A stretch of DNA of 64,000 nucleotides from Petunia secreta (GCA_029990175.1 JARKIP010000197.1:186001-250000); one strand, 5' to 3'. Positions 34,916 through 46,682 are shown, counted from the stretch's first letter. Numbers and translations are program-made. Notes: generated by a model not told the origin, from the letters alone.

Positions 34916-36196
34916 GCCAACTCCAAGCCAAAGTACAATACTCAGATTCCCAATGCAATATCAATAACAGGAGATAATATATAATACAGAATGTAAATCC
35001 AAAGCTAAGGCGTAATGAGTACGCCTATCGGCAGCTACACACGTAAGGAACATGTGGTAGAAAATCCAGGAGGCCAAGTGCCTCCAAAGAAATTGATATA
35101 AACACTTACCGTATTCCAAAGCTAGTCCTGTTACTCAACCACTGCTTTTTTCCTTTGTATTAGTTGCCAAACGATCTCTTTCTATTCAATAAGCAGAAAA
35201 ATTATATCAAATAAAGCTAAAGGCTTCATTCCTTATGTTTTAGGGCAATCCAGTTAGGAACCTGATACCCTATTCGCATACGCAATACGCAGGCCAGGCC
35301 TATATACAGAGTTCAAAGTTTCATAACCAAACCCTAAATAAATTATATTTATATATTGCCCATAACTCACTGAGTATGAATATGTAATCATTTCCATCAT
35401 CGGGGTCCAATTGACCCTTTAAACTATCAATTTACGTCATTAGGGCGATGTCTAATATCCCTATTTTTACCGTAAAAATATATTCAAACACACGTAATAA
35501 GCTAAGATAATGAGTTAACATCATTACCTGAAGATTTGGGGTAGAAATTCCACTATTTTTCCACCTCTTTTTCCCTTTTTCCTCTCCTTTTTTCTAATTT
35601 TTTCTTTCTGCGCGTTTTTTGCTCAAATGTTCTGTATGTATGCTACTGCTAAGCTAAGGGATTAGCTTACCGACAAAGTTAATTAATTTTTTTTTAAAAT
35701 AAATTCGCTACGACGATTAAAATTAAAATGGAACCCTAGAGAGTCGAAATGATCCCAAATTTTTCAAGTAAGTTATACAAAATATATGTAACATACTCGC
35801 GAAGACGGATCTCAAATCTGACTCCCGAAACTCAAGATGCGAATTTAAAGGAAAAAGGTCAAATTATTTAACTTTCGGCATTTTAGCGGAAACTAGCCGA
35901 ACAACATCGAAATTTACTTTCGAAAAATCACAAAAGTCACAAATAATCATACGAACCTAGCGGCGCTTTCGGATTTCGAATCGGAGCTCATTCGCCCAAA
36001 CCGAGCTCAAAAATCTCTTTTTAATATTTATTGACTATAAAAACTGAAACCTTCTTCCGATGCCTACCAAACGAGGTCTGATTTAGCTCAAATTTTACAG
36101 ACAGGTCCTAATGGACCTTACAAATATTTTAAAATTATCGGCATGCCAATCGGAGTCCTAACTTCCGAAACGATTGACCGAGGTCGTTTCATCTGG

Positions 36197-36662
36197 ATAC
36201 TGGGTTATAGGCATCATGATCAAGCAAGGCTATTAACCTGGCAAAGGTTTGGGCAAGAACTTGGATGTTATGGTCCAGTCGATCAGAATTGTGATGAGGC
36301 CCGACAACGAGAAGGCTGGCATAGGGTACATTATGACCTATGAAAAGAGCATGGAAGAAGCATCAATGGATTTCAAGTTCTATAAGAAAAGCACTAAGAC
36401 TCTCCTGCATATCTTCGTCTCGGCTGGATTCTTGGATGGTCGAAAAGGGGAGGTATCCGCAGCACAAGGAGGGGGGCCGAAACTAGCTGATGCTGAAGAG
36501 GATCTGTTGGCAGGAATACAAAATCTGTTTGTAGCTAATGAAGACTACTGTGTGATCCTGGAAAAACATGTTGAACCTCCTAAACTGACAAAGGCTAGAT
36601 CTGGAGCGGCATTGAACAACTGGACCAGCAACCGGGCCCAAGCTTATCGCGGACCTTGGTAG
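36197..36662 (+). pseudogene. G3 G-patch region after protease
   Basis: Downstream of the solo LTR the frame reads IMIKQGY-stop-PGKGLGKNLDV, the glycine-rich G-patch-like motif that follows protease in Tat elements, with a nonsense codon inside it. It continues MRPDNEKAGIGYIMTYEKS and a roughly 100-residue acidic part ending NRAQAYRGPW. G-patch motifs usually bind RNA or RNA-processing factors; the retroelement role is unknown. Confidence 0.7.
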
Positions 36663-36911
36663 AGCTGAGGGGATAAAATTTATTTCTTATGCTTTCTAAA
36701 ATAAAACCTGACCCTGAGTCGTGGAGTTTGCATTTCTCTTTTCTATTGCACATGTCTCCCTACAAACTTTGTTTTGCAAGGATTCATAAATAAAACATCG
36801 CACCATTTCCTGTTTAATTTTTGCTTAATCTTTTAATCTTGCAATATTTTACTTTTTAGCACTCGCATTAATAAACCCATTGAGTCCACAATCGCAACGT
36901 GTAATGAAATA
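36663..36911 (+). other. Gap between G-patch ORF and pol
   Basis: About 250 bp of AT-rich non-coding DNA. In Ogre elements an intron is known between protease and RT coding regions, and this stretch is at the right place, but I see no unambiguous donor and acceptor pair. Confidence 0.4.
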
Positions 36912-38565
36912 ATGGAACTTTGAGAAGCTAGAGCTGATTATGATGATTTTGATGAGACTACGTAAGAAGAATTTGAAAGATTTGAAAACAAACCTAAGCC
37001 AAACCTTGAGGAGACTGAAGTGATAAACTTAAGAAATGAGGAAGTTGTGAAGGAAACAAGGATCAGTGTACACCTCCATGCCGAGGACAAAAAGCGATAC
37101 ACTGAGTTTCTTAAAGAATATGAGGACGTATTCGCGTGGTCGTACGACGACATGACTGGCATAAGCACGGATGTGGTAGCTCACAAATTTCCTATCAATC
37201 TGGGCTTTCCGCCAGTCAAACAAAAGGCCCGGACATTCAAGTCATCGGGTTTGTTAAAAATTGGTGAAGAAGTGACTAAGCAGCTCAATGCAGGGATCCT
37301 GAAAACGGTAAAGTATCCGACTTGGTTGGCCAACAACATCCAAGTGCCGAAGAAGGACGGGAAACTTTGAGTTTGTGTGGACTACAGAGATCTGAATAGA
37401 GCAAGTCCGAAGGATGATTTTCCACTACCAAACATGCATATCCTGAGTGACAACTATGCAAAGAATGAATTACAATCGTTTGTAGACTGTTTCGCTGGCT
37501 ATCACAAAGTGCTCATGGATGAAGAGGATGCTGAAAAGACAGCTTTCACCACCTCTTGGGGAACTTATTGCTACAAGGTTATGCCATTCGGACTAAAGAA
37601 TGCTGGGGCAACTTACATGAGGGCTATGACAACTATGTTCCGTGACTTAATGCACAAGGAGATTGAAGTCTATGTGGACGACGTAATCATCAAATCAAAG
37701 AAGAGTTCGGAGCATCTTGACAACTTGCGCAAGTTCTTCGACCACTTGCGAAAGTACAATCTGAAGTTGAACCCAGCAAAGTGTGCTTTTGGTTTTCCGG
37801 CAGGGAATCTCATGGGTTTTATCGTCAGTAGAAGGGGCATTGAGTTGGATCCTTCCAAGATCAAAGCCATTAAGGAGTTTCTACCCCCCAAGAAGCAAGA
37901 AAGAGGTTATGAGTTCCCTAGGAAGGCTCAATTGCATCAGCCGTTTCATAGCACAATCCACTATCATCTGTGAGCCAATCATCAAATTGGTGAAGAAAGA
38001 CGCAGCGATCGAGTGGACAATAGATTGCCAAAAGGCATTTGATCGGATCAAAGAATACTTGTCGTGCCCGTCCGTGTTGGTTCCACCTGAGCGTGGGCGA
38101 CCTTTGATCTTGTATATGTCTGTGGTAGACTCGGCCTTTGGTTGCGTATTGGGACAACATGATTCAACGGGGAGGAAGGAGCAGGCCATATACTATCTGA
38201 GCAAGAAGTTCACTCCTTACGAAGCTAAGTACACATTGCTGGAGCGCACGTGTTGTGCACTGAAATGGATAGCACAAAAGTTGAGACACTACTTGACATC
38301 CTACTCAACGTTGCTGATATCAAGGATGGACCCTCTCAAGTACATTTTCCAAAAACCAATGCCTACTGGAAAACTGGCTAAACGGCAAATACTGCTCAGC
38401 GAGTTCGACATCACTTTTGTTACTCAAAAGGCGGTGAAAGCTCAAGCTTTGGCTAATCATATGGACGAAAACTCTGTGGGAGATGACTATGAGCCTTTGC
38501 ACACCTACTTCCCTGACGAAGAAGTCATGTTTGTAGGAGAAGAGATCACCGAAGAATATGATGGT
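36912..38565 (+). pseudogene. G3 reverse transcriptase and RNase H
   Basis: The RT can be read through FAWSYDDMTGISTDVVAH, PTWLANNIQVPKKDGKL (then a stop, normally Trp), VCVDYRDLNRASPKDDFPLP, KVMPFGLKNAGATYMRAM and the polymerase motif YVDD at 37671-37682. A one-base shift near 37900 (before KEVMSSLGRLNCISRF) leads into RNase H: LILYMSVVDSAFGCVLGQHD, YLSKKFTPYEAKYTLLERTC and LLSEFDITFVTQKAVKAQAL. Catalytic aspartates of RT are intact, but the stop and shift break the protein. Confidence 0.92.
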
Positions 38566-39090
38566 TAGAGGTTGTTCTTTGATGGAGCGGTCAATTTCAA
38601 AGTAGTCGGCATTGGAGCGATATTACTTTTCGAGACTGGACAACACTACCCTGTCACGGCCAAACTAAGGTTCCCTTGCACCAACAACATGGCAGAGTAT
38701 GAGGCCTGAATCTAGGGTCTTAGATTTGCAGTAGAAATGAACATACAAGAGTTGCTGGCGATCGAAGATTCTGACTTACTGATTCAGCAAGTTCGAGGAG
38801 AATGGACAGCAAAGAATCTGAAGATATTGCCATTACTGGAATACATAAAGGAGTTGAATCAAAGATTCACCAAGATAGAGTTTCGGCATGTACCTAGACT
38901 GCAAAATGATTTCGCGGACGCTTTGGCTACCATATCTGCCATGATCAAGTATCCCAACAAGAATTACATTGATCTAATACCTGTGACAGTGAGAAAGCAG
39001 CCAGCATACTGTTACCACGTGGAAGAAGAGTCAGACGGACAACCTTGGTTCTACAACATCAAAGGGTTCCTCAAAGACGGCAGTTATCCA
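38566..39090 (+). pseudogene. G3 second RNase H
   Basis: After a nonsense codon at 38566 the same frame reads LFFDGAVNFKVVGIGAILL (catalytic D), NNMAEYEA, AIEDSDLLIQQVRGEW (here E-D-S-D for the usual G-D-S) and RLQNDFADALATISAM. This second RNase H downstream of RT-RH is diagnostic of the Tat lineage. Three stops are present. Confidence 0.85.
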
Positions 39091-40269
39091 AAGAATGCAA
39101 CAAGCCTCCAAAAGACGACACTGAGGAGATTAGCAAATGGTTTCTTTCTGAACAGAGAAGTGGTGTACAAAAGGACACCTGATCTAGGATTGTTGAGATG
39201 TGTAGATGCAAAAGAAGCCGACAAATTATTAGAAGAGGTACACTCTGGGGCTTGTGGCCCACACATGAATGGTTTTGTGCTTGCATAGAAGATTTTGAGG
39301 GTTGGTTATTTTTGGATGACAATGGAGCATGATTGCATAAAGCACGTGAGGAAATGCCATCAATGTCAAGTTCACGGAGATATGATTCCAGTGCCTCCCA
39401 ATAAGCTGAACATTATGGGATTGCCTTGGCCTTTTGCCGCCTGGGGAATGGATGTCATAGGGCCTATCGAGCCAGTTGCTTCCAATGGACATCGGTTTAT
39501 ACTGGTGGCCATTGATTATTTTACCAAATGGGTGGAAGTTGCATCATACATGTCAGTAACAAAGAGGGTGGTGTCGAACTTTGTCAGTGGCCGATTTGGT
39601 ATCCCTGAATTCATCATCACTGACAATAGGTCCAACCTCAACAGTGACCTAATGAAAGCAACCTGTGAGGTCTTCAGGATCAAGCATCGCAACTCCACTG
39701 CATATAGACCCCAAATGAATGGAGCAGTCGAAGCAGCCAATAAGAACATCAAGGGGATATTGCGCAAGATGACAGGCACTTCAAAACAATGGCACGAGAA
39801 TCTAACCTATGCCCTGTTAGGGTACTGCACCACAGTGAGAACACCAACAAGGGCTACTCCTTATTTGTTGGTGTATGGCACCGAGGCAGTCATACCCGTA
39901 GAGATTGAGATACCATCTTTGAGAATCATCCAAGAGACACAATCGAAAGACGCTGAATGGATCAAAGGGAGAATGGAGCAGTTAGCCAAGAGATTGAATG
40001 CAATATGTCATGGGCAATTATATTAGAGAAGGTTGGCCAAAGCATTCAGCAAGAAAGTTCGAGAGAGATCCTTTGAACCTGGACAACTAGTACTGAAGAA
40101 GATATTTCCAAATCAAGAAGAAAGAAAAGGCAAGTTTGCACCAAACTGGTAGGGACCATACATGGTTCACCGAGTTCTGAATGGAGAAGCATTGATACTG
40201 GCAGAAGTGGATGGTGAAGTCTGGCCGAAACCTATTAACTCGGACGCTGTCAAGAGATACTATGTATAG
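39091..40269 (+). pseudogene. G3 integrase
   Basis: The zinc-binding HHCC part is H-SGACGPH...CHQC with a stop after FVLA. The catalytic core has all three acidic residues: WGMDVIGP (39451), IITDNRSN (39622, normally TDNG) and MNGAVEAANK (39730), with 35 residues between the last two. The C-terminal part continues YLLVYGTEAVIPVEIEIPSL, then after a stop FEPGQLVLKKIFPNQEE and ends VKRYYV at 40269. It would insert the cDNA; several stops inactivate it. Confidence 0.92.
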
Positions 40270-40862
40270 GAATTCATACCGATTAATGATTTCTACATTC
40301 TGCAATACATTATGTAATTTGAACTACGTCATGACCTGATTCCCCAAGTGGGATACGTAGGCAACCTATTCAAGGTTCGGTCGCATAAATACAAAAATTT
40401 CATTTTCCCCACAAAGCAAACACGGGCAGAATTTTTGAGGAACTCTCAAAATTCTGAAAGGACGGACATAGTTGCACTGGGCAGAAATTTTTGAGGACCT
40501 CTCAAAAATTTCAAAACACAAACTGGGCCAGAATTTTGAGGGCGTCCTCAAAATTCATTTTGGACGGCATGAAGGATGACCACTGTGGCTTCATGCAATG
40601 CGATTTGTGACTCAATGGGATAAAATATTCTATTTTCATTTTTCTTTCTTGTAGAAGTTTTTCAAAATCATTCACATTAAACATTATTGCATGCATATCC
40701 CTATCAGCTAGGCCAAGATTCTGGCGCTCGTGGATAGCAAACGCGAAAACAAGCCAAGAATCTGCAAACCAAACCCCCCGTACAACTCACCGATCTTTCT
40801 TTGAATGCAGGCACGAAAGATACCTAAATCAACAATGCACAACAAAGATAATCTTCGGCAAA
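40270..40862 (+). other. G3 3' untranslated segment with three hairpins
   Basis: Non-coding. Three successive inverted repeats at 40427-40456, 40484-40512 and 40531-40556 share the core AATTTTTGAG/CTCAAAAATT. The second is GAAATTTTTGAG with a 5-base loop, the third GAATTTTGAGG with a 4-base loop; both stems are perfect, the first has one bulge. Confidence 0.7.
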
Positions 40863-41707
40863 GATTTGTCATTCTAAATTAGCTGAGGGCATACAACCCG
40901 AGGTGTCGATTGAGGGTACACAGCCCGATATCGATTTGTCATTTTAAATTAGTTGAGGGCATACAAACCGAGGCGTCGATTGAGGGCACACAGCCCGATA
41001 TCGATTTGTCATTTTAAATTAGCTGAGGGTATACAACCCGAAGCGTCGATTGAGGGTACATAGCCCGATATCGATTTGTCATTTTAAATTAGCTGAGGGC
41101 ATACAACCCGAAGCATCGATTGAGGGTACACAGCCCGATATTGATTTGTCATTTTAAATTAGTTGAGGGCATACAACCCGAAGCGTCCATTGGGGGTACA
41201 CAACCCGATATCGATTTGTCATTTTAAATTAGCTGAGGGCATACAACCCGAGGTGTCGATTGAGGGTACACAGACCGATATCGATTTGTCATTTTAAATT
41301 AGCTGAGGGCATACAACCCGAAGCATCGATTGAGGGTACACAGCCCGATATTGATTTGTCATTTTAAATTAGCTGAGGGCATACAACCCGAGGCGTCGAT
41401 GGAGGGTACACAACCCGATGTCGATTCGTCATTTTAAATTAGCTGAGGGTATACAATCCGAAGCGTCGATTGAGGGTACATAGTTCGATGTCGATTGGTC
41501 ATTTTAAATTAGCTGAGGGCATATAACCCGAAGCGTCGATTGAGGGTACACAGCCCGATATCAATTTGTCCTTTTAATTAGCTGAGGGAACACAACCCGA
41601 ACCATCGATTGAGGGTACATAGCCAGATATCGATTTGCATTTCAATTTTTCTTTGCAAAGGGTACACAGCCCAATGCACCGATGGAGGGCATACAACCTG
41701 ATGTCGA
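40863..41707 (+). repeat. 70-bp tandem array in G3 3' region
   Basis: About 11 full units of 70 bp plus a diverged end. Each unit contains GATTTGTCATTTTAAATTAG, CTGAGGGCATACAACCCGA and GAGGGTACACAGCCCGATAT. Units differ by a few bases each. Array regions between integrase and 3' LTR are typical of Tat/Ogre elements and can seed satellite DNA. Confidence 0.93.
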
Positions 41708-41927
41708 ATCTAACACTTGACAGCAAAAGACACAATCTCATATTTCAATGTTCCTGGAAGAATGATCCAGCCTGACGGGAAGGTATATATATACACTACA
41801 CTGCAAACACATTTTTCACTGCAGGAAACACGCCCCAATTTTGTCAACACTTGACAGCAAAAAACACCACACTGTCAACATCTTTGCCTGAAGACTCTTT
41901 CATCATCCCCGGGCAAAGAGGGGCAGC
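41708..41927 (+). other. G3 segment before the 3' LTR, with polypurine tract
   Basis: A short direct repeat (AACACTTGACAGCAAAA) occurs twice here. The final bases GGGCAAAGAGGGGCAGC (41911-41927) form the polypurine tract that abuts the LTR start TGTTGACACCC. Confidence 0.75.
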
Positions 41928-42045
41928 TGTTGACACCCAATTTTGTCCCTCCCATTTTCAAAATCAGCCGTTTTGAATTTCACACACTTATGTATTCCAT
42001 TCCTACCCCATCTATTATTTCAATTACTTTCTCACACTGGCCTGA

Positions 42046-42061
42046 CAATTGAGGCCATTTT
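42046..42061. repeat. Target-site duplication of LINE-A, left copy
   Basis: CAATTGAGGCCATTTT, identical to 46667-46682. A 16-bp perfect duplication shows target-primed reverse transcription and a fairly recent insertion. Confidence 0.9.
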
Positions 42062-42234
42062 TTTTTTTTTGGTAAATAGTAATTTTATTTCACCAAAGTA
42101 GCTTTACAAAACAGTCAAGTGCTAACCACTTGATTCTTCTATGAATTGACATTACAAGACTAAGCTGGACATGTAGCTCTAGTAACTAACTTGTGACTAC
42201 TCTTAGTTACATTGTCCTAATGTTTCTCTTCCAG

Positions 42235-45200
42235 CTAAGGAAAGGAGTTCAGTGCTTCTAATGGCTTCTTCCATTGCTGAATTTTGCAACCCTTGGTGTG
42301 GACATGGATTGTTATCTCCTTGCACAACTTGTCTTCATTGTAAGCTGCTGCCTGAAATCTGATTAGGTTTCTCTCTTTCCATATGCTGTGAATCATCATG
42401 GCAAACACACAGGTTATGATGGGACCTGTTCCTTTTCTTCTCTTTGCAATCTTAGTGATCCATGCTAGCTCCTCCTGCCAGGTCTGGAAGTTGTTTTGAA
42501 CACCCAGCCATTGGTATTGCTGTGGAAAAATAAGTGCTCAAATGTTTCATTTGCACTGCTACACAGAGCACAGTCTGCAGGTATCTGGATGCCAAATTTT
42601 AGCAGCCTGTCAACAGTTGCAAGTCTTTGTTACACAGCTAGCCACAGTATGAATTTGTGTCTGGGGTGGATGCTGCTATGCATTGCCAGGCTCTTCCATG
42701 AGACTTTGGGGTGTTGGGGTAGTAGAGTGAGATATGCCTTCCTGATTGAGAACATCCCTTCTTTAGTCTTCAGTGTGTCCAATCTCATGGTTAGGTCTCC
42801 CTGAAGTGTACTAAGTGTCATAATCACTTCTTTTGCCTCTAATATCTTCCTTGTTACCCAAGCTGCTGTCTTAGGTATGTTGCAATCCTCCAGTGCCTGC
42901 TGCTTGATGTAGTAACTGTGTATCCATCTGATCCATAGGCTGTCTTTCTTGCAGTTTATAGCCCATAGTTGCTTCAGTAGTGCAGCTTTGTTCCAGATGT
43001 AGAGGTTCAGGATGTTCAGTCCTCCAGCAGCTGCTGGCAAACAGACTTTGTCCCAGGCAACTAAGGCCTTCTTTGAGATAGTTACAGTCCCTGTCCAAAG
43101 AAATGTCCCGCAGGCTGCTTCTATTGCTTTGATCACCTTCTTTGGTATTAGGAATATTTGTGCCCAGTAGGTTTGTAGTCCAAAAATAACTGATTTTATC
43201 AGTTGTAACCTGCCTGCATAAGACAACAGGTTTGTTGACCAGCATCTCATCCTGGTTGTTATCTTCTCAATTAAGGGGGAACATTGAGCTACTGACAGTT
43301 TCTTTGTAGACAGTGGTACTCCTAGGTATTTGAAAGGCAATTGTCCCTCCTCAAATCCTAGGTAGTCCAGTATTTTCTCCCTTTCATCATAGGTTACTCC
43401 AGTTAGATATGCTGAGCTCTTGTCAGGATTGGCTTGAAGTCCTGATGCTTTGGAGAAGTTCTGGAAAGCAGCATGTAATAGCTTGACAGATTCAAGGTCT
43501 GCTCTGCAGAACATGAGCAGATCATCAGCAAAGCATATGTGTGTGACTCCAAACTTTCTGCATCTAGGGTGAAAATTGAAGTCCCCATTTCTTTGAAGCT
43601 GGTTCATTTCCCTTTGCAAGTACTCCATTGCTATGACAAACAGGTAGGGGGACATATGGTCTCCTTGTCTAAGTCCTCTTCTTGCTTTAAATGGTCTAGT
43701 GAGTCCTCCATTCAATACTAAAGAGTAGGTAACAGTTGTCACACACTCCATTATCCATTGTATGAATTTGTGGGGGAAGCAAAGTTCAATCAGTACCCTG
43801 TGTAGAAAACTCCACTCCAATTTGTCATATGCTTTCCTAAGGTCAACTTTTAGAACACACCTAGGTGACATGCCTGTCCTTCCATATCCTTTGAATAGTT
43901 CATGGCTGAAGAGGATGTTATCTAGTATGCTTCTGCCCTTGATGAAAGCTGACTGTGATGTACTGACAATTGCATTAGCAACTCCACTTAGTCTATTTGT
44001 CAATATTCTAGCAATGATCTTGTATAGTGTTGTGCAGCATGCTATTGGCCTGTTATCCTTTACTGTGGTGGGGGATGGGACTTTAGGCACCAGGGTGATA
44101 GCTGTGCAGTTCATCTTGGACAGGAGTTTGCCAGTCCTAAAAAACTGATGGATTGCTTCTGTGACATCTCCTTTGAGTGTTTCCCAGTTCTGCAGGTAAA
44201 ATTCTATGGGGTAGCCATCTACTCCTGGGGCTTTGTCCTTAGGCATATCATGAATTGCCTTTACCACTTCATCTTCAGTAAGATCCTGAATCAGTTGGCA
44301 TTGTTGGGCATATGTCAGACATGTACCTTGTTTTATGACTTCAGAATTAGGGCATGGTAGTTCCTCTGCATTGTTTCCCATGAGACTGGTGAAGAAGGAT
44401 AGGAACTCCTGTTCCACCATTTTGGGGTCTGTAAGCTTGACTCCCTGTTCAGTATAGATAGAGTTGATTGCATTTCTTGTTGTTCTGATTCTCCATTGTG
44501 CATGGAAATACTTTGTATTTGCATCCCCTAGGTTTATCCAGGTGGCTCTAGATTTCTGTCTTATAGCTTGTTCCTCTATCAAGCTCCAGTGTTCTATCTC
44601 TGTCAGCAGCTCCTTCTCTTTGTCTATCAACTGCTGCTCTACTGGTGTTGCCTTGAGTTTATCCTGCACTATATCCAGCTTTTCTCTTGCCTGGGTTAGC
44701 TTCTGCTTATAGGATGCTAAGTAGGTGGAGATGCCCTTGAGTTCTTCTGCAAGAATCTTCTGTTTCTCCCATATTCTGTACATTGCATTGCCTCCTGTGT
44801 ACTGATGCCATACCATGTTGACTTTAGTCCCAAACTCTTGATGGTTCATTACATTAGTATAGAGTTTAAATGGCTTAGGGTGAAGGCCGGTTCTTCTACC
44901 ACATTTTATCAAGATGGGAGAATGGTCTGACACTTGTGGGTTCATGTAGTCTGCTTCTATGTGTCCATACTGCTGCAGCCATTGATAGTTCCCCAGTGCC
45001 CAGTCTATTTTGCTATATACTCTGTTGTTGCCTTGCTGCTTGTTGCACCAGGTGAAGTGCCAACCTACTGCCTTCAAGGGTGTTAGTTGCAGGTTATCCA
45101 TACAGTTCTGAAAGCCCTGTGTTTCCTGCATTGTTACTGGTGCCCCTATCTTGTCCTCAGAAGTGAGGACATTGTTAAAGTCCCCACTTAGTAGCCATGC

Positions 45201-45595
45201 AGCTTGTGTTTGCATTCCTATCAGCTGTAGCTCATTCCATAATGTTTCTCTTTGGCTTACTTCATTCTTACCATATATCACAGTTAGGTAGGTTCTGAAG
45301 TGTGTGGTAGTGTCCTCAACATGACAGTGGATTAGTTGTTCAGCTACTGTCAGCACTTGGACTTTGATGTGTGGTTTCCAGAGGAGCCAAATCCTGCCAT
45401 TACTTGCCTGCACATAGTTGGAGCAGGTGTTCCATCCTTTAGCTATCTGTGTCATTATTTTTTTGGATTTTCTTTGTTTGACCTGGTCTCAATACAGCCT
45501 ATGAGATCCACTTTATTTTTTGTCAAAAAGAGCTTCAACTCTTTTTGTTTGAGGGCCTTATTGAGCCCTCTAATGTTCCATGTAGCTATGATCAT
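42235..45595 (-). pseudogene. LINE-A ORF2: endonuclease, reverse transcriptase, zinc finger
   Basis: Start ATG at 45595 overlaps the ORF1 stop (ATGA). The endonuclease begins MIIATWNIRGLNKALKQ; a one-base deletion near 45488 shifts the frame, after which 941 codons are open (45455-42630). These include LLSGDFNNVL and VSDHSPILIK (endonuclease), KAPGVDGYPIEFY, LRQGDHMSPYLFVIAMEYL and FADD (43521-43532, RT catalytic site), KFLGVPLS-like YLGVPLSTKK. A stop after FILWLAV cuts off the C-terminal zinc finger (CALCSS, FEHLFF), still readable to about 42240 with one more shift. Confidence 0.93.
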
Positions 45596-46599
45596 GGGGG
45601 CTGATGGGTATCAGCTTCAGCAGGTTCTATAGCTTCAACAAACAGTGATGCAAATTTGTTCATAGTGGCTATAGGCCCAGGATGAATTGCTTGTGGCCTG
45701 CCCTGCTGTTGGTTCTTTTGCTGATCTCCATGCTGGGTGCTAAGGGTGTTGTGTTCTCCATTCTTTGCTTGGGCCACCTGTGGGACTGGTTCCTCTTGGT
45801 CAAGATGTTTTTCATGATGGCCAGTTTGCTGTTGTTCACCCTGGACTGTATCTTTAGCTTGCCATTCCAGTTTAGTAGGCTTCTTGTTTCTCTTCTTTCT
45901 CCTCCTAGCCACTTTCTGCTGCTGCTGATGCTCTTCTTGCTGTTCAGTTTTCCAGCAGTTTTCAGCTGTGTGTCCAAACCTCATGCAGTCAGCACAGAAT
46001 TTGGGGATCCAGTCATACCCCACAGGTTGGTATATCACTCCTGTAGGTGTGTCAATTTCTATACAGTCCAGTAGGGGCTGTGACACATCAACTTCAATCA
46101 AGATTCTAGCATAAGATATTTTCCCCATGTTTGCAGTGAATCTGTCTGTGTACATTGGTTTGCCTATTGCACTTGCTAACTTGCTTAGAGCTTCAGCCGA
46201 CCAGTAGCCTATTGGGAGTCCAGGGAAAGTTACCCAAAGGGGTATAACTGTGATACACTCTGGGTTGAAGCTGAAATCTATGGACCATTGGTGGAGAATA
46301 AGAGGCTTATTGTGGAAGGTATATGGACCTGATTGGAGTACCAGGTCACATTCATCTATGGTTCTGAACTTAAGCAAAAAGTACCCATCATCATGCTTTA
46401 GGATCTGGGGTTTTGTGACAAAATTCCAGACATTTGCGACATAGTTTTCCAGTGAGTTGACATATGGGCTATCTCCTATTACATACCCTATAAGGGCTGT
46501 TTTCCAGTAGTCTTCCTGAGGTTTGATGTCCTCCTGTTCAATTTTCACCACTAACTTACCATTTCTAGTAGCTGGTGGAACATAAGAGAGGGACTTACC
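45592..46599 (-). CDS. LINE-A ORF1: RNA-binding protein (DUF4283 and zinc knuckle)
   Basis: Open frame of 335 codons from MGKSLSYVPPATRNGK at 46599. The DUF4283-type domain spans about residues 30-190 of the protein (YWKTALIGYVIGDSPYV, GYFLLKFRTIDECDLVLQSG, VTFPGLPIGYWSAEALSKLA). It is followed by CADCMRFGHTAENC, a CCHC knuckle, and a basic, Gln-rich tail. Plant L1 ORF1 proteins of this type bind the element RNA. The frame is open further upstream to an ATG at 46704, but that part lies in the G3 LTR. Its stop overlaps the ORF2 start. The frame is intact, although the element is not. Confidence 0.85.
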   Translation of the reverse strand, partial: GKSLSYVPPATRNGKLVVKIEQEDIKPQEDYWKTALIGYVIGDSPYVNSLENYVANVWNFVTKPQILKHDDGYFLLKFRTIDECDLVLQSGPYTFHNKPLILHQWSIDFSFNPECITVIPLWVTFPGLPIGYWSAEALSKLASAIGKPMYTDRFTANMGKISYARILIEVDVSQPLLDCIEIDTPTGVIYQPVGYDWIPKFCADCMRFGHTAENCWKTEQQEEHQQQQKVARRRKKRNKKPTKLEWQAKDTVQGEQQQTGHHEKHLDQEEPVPQVAQAKNGEHNTLSTQHGDQQKNQQQGRPQAIHPGPIATMNKFASLFVEAIEPAEADTHQPP

Positions 46600-46666
46600 C
46601 ATCTGCGAACTCCTGTTGTTCTTATCATTCGGTGTTGGTTGAGCCGACGAGGTTGTATCGGTGATG

Positions 46667-46682
46667 CAATTGAGGCCATTTT
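46667..46682. repeat. Target-site duplication of LINE-A, right copy
   Basis: CAATTGAGGCCATTTT, matching 42046-42061; the G3 LTR continues directly after it. Confidence 0.9.

Larger units (their letters stand above)
33960..36191 (-). mobile_element. Solo LTR of a G2-related family inside G3
   Basis: The reverse complement starts TGAAACGACC and ends GGGTCATGTCA, like the G2 LTRs, and is flanked by a perfect 5-bp duplication TCTGG (33955-33959 and 36192-36196). No interior or second LTR is present, so the element was reduced to one LTR by recombination. At 2232 bp it is about 800 bp shorter than the G2 LTRs, mainly because the 54-bp array is reduced to one unit. The G3 protein continues on both sides. 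Confidence 0.92.
42062..46666 (-). mobile_element. LINE-A: near-complete L1-type retrotransposon
   Basis: Minus-strand element with poly(A) tail (seen as poly-T from 42061), ORF2 (endonuclease, RT, zinc finger) and ORF1, flanked by a perfect 16-bp duplication. ORF1 begins almost at the 5' end and there is no clear 5' UTR, so it is probably slightly 5'-truncated. Few mutations separate it from intact frames: one shift near the start of ORF2, one stop and one shift near its end. Confidence 0.93.

Noticed and set aside
40863..41707. CRISPR-like look of regularly spaced repeats
   Set aside because: Whole 70-bp units are similar, with no unique spacers, and the context is a plant retrotransposon.
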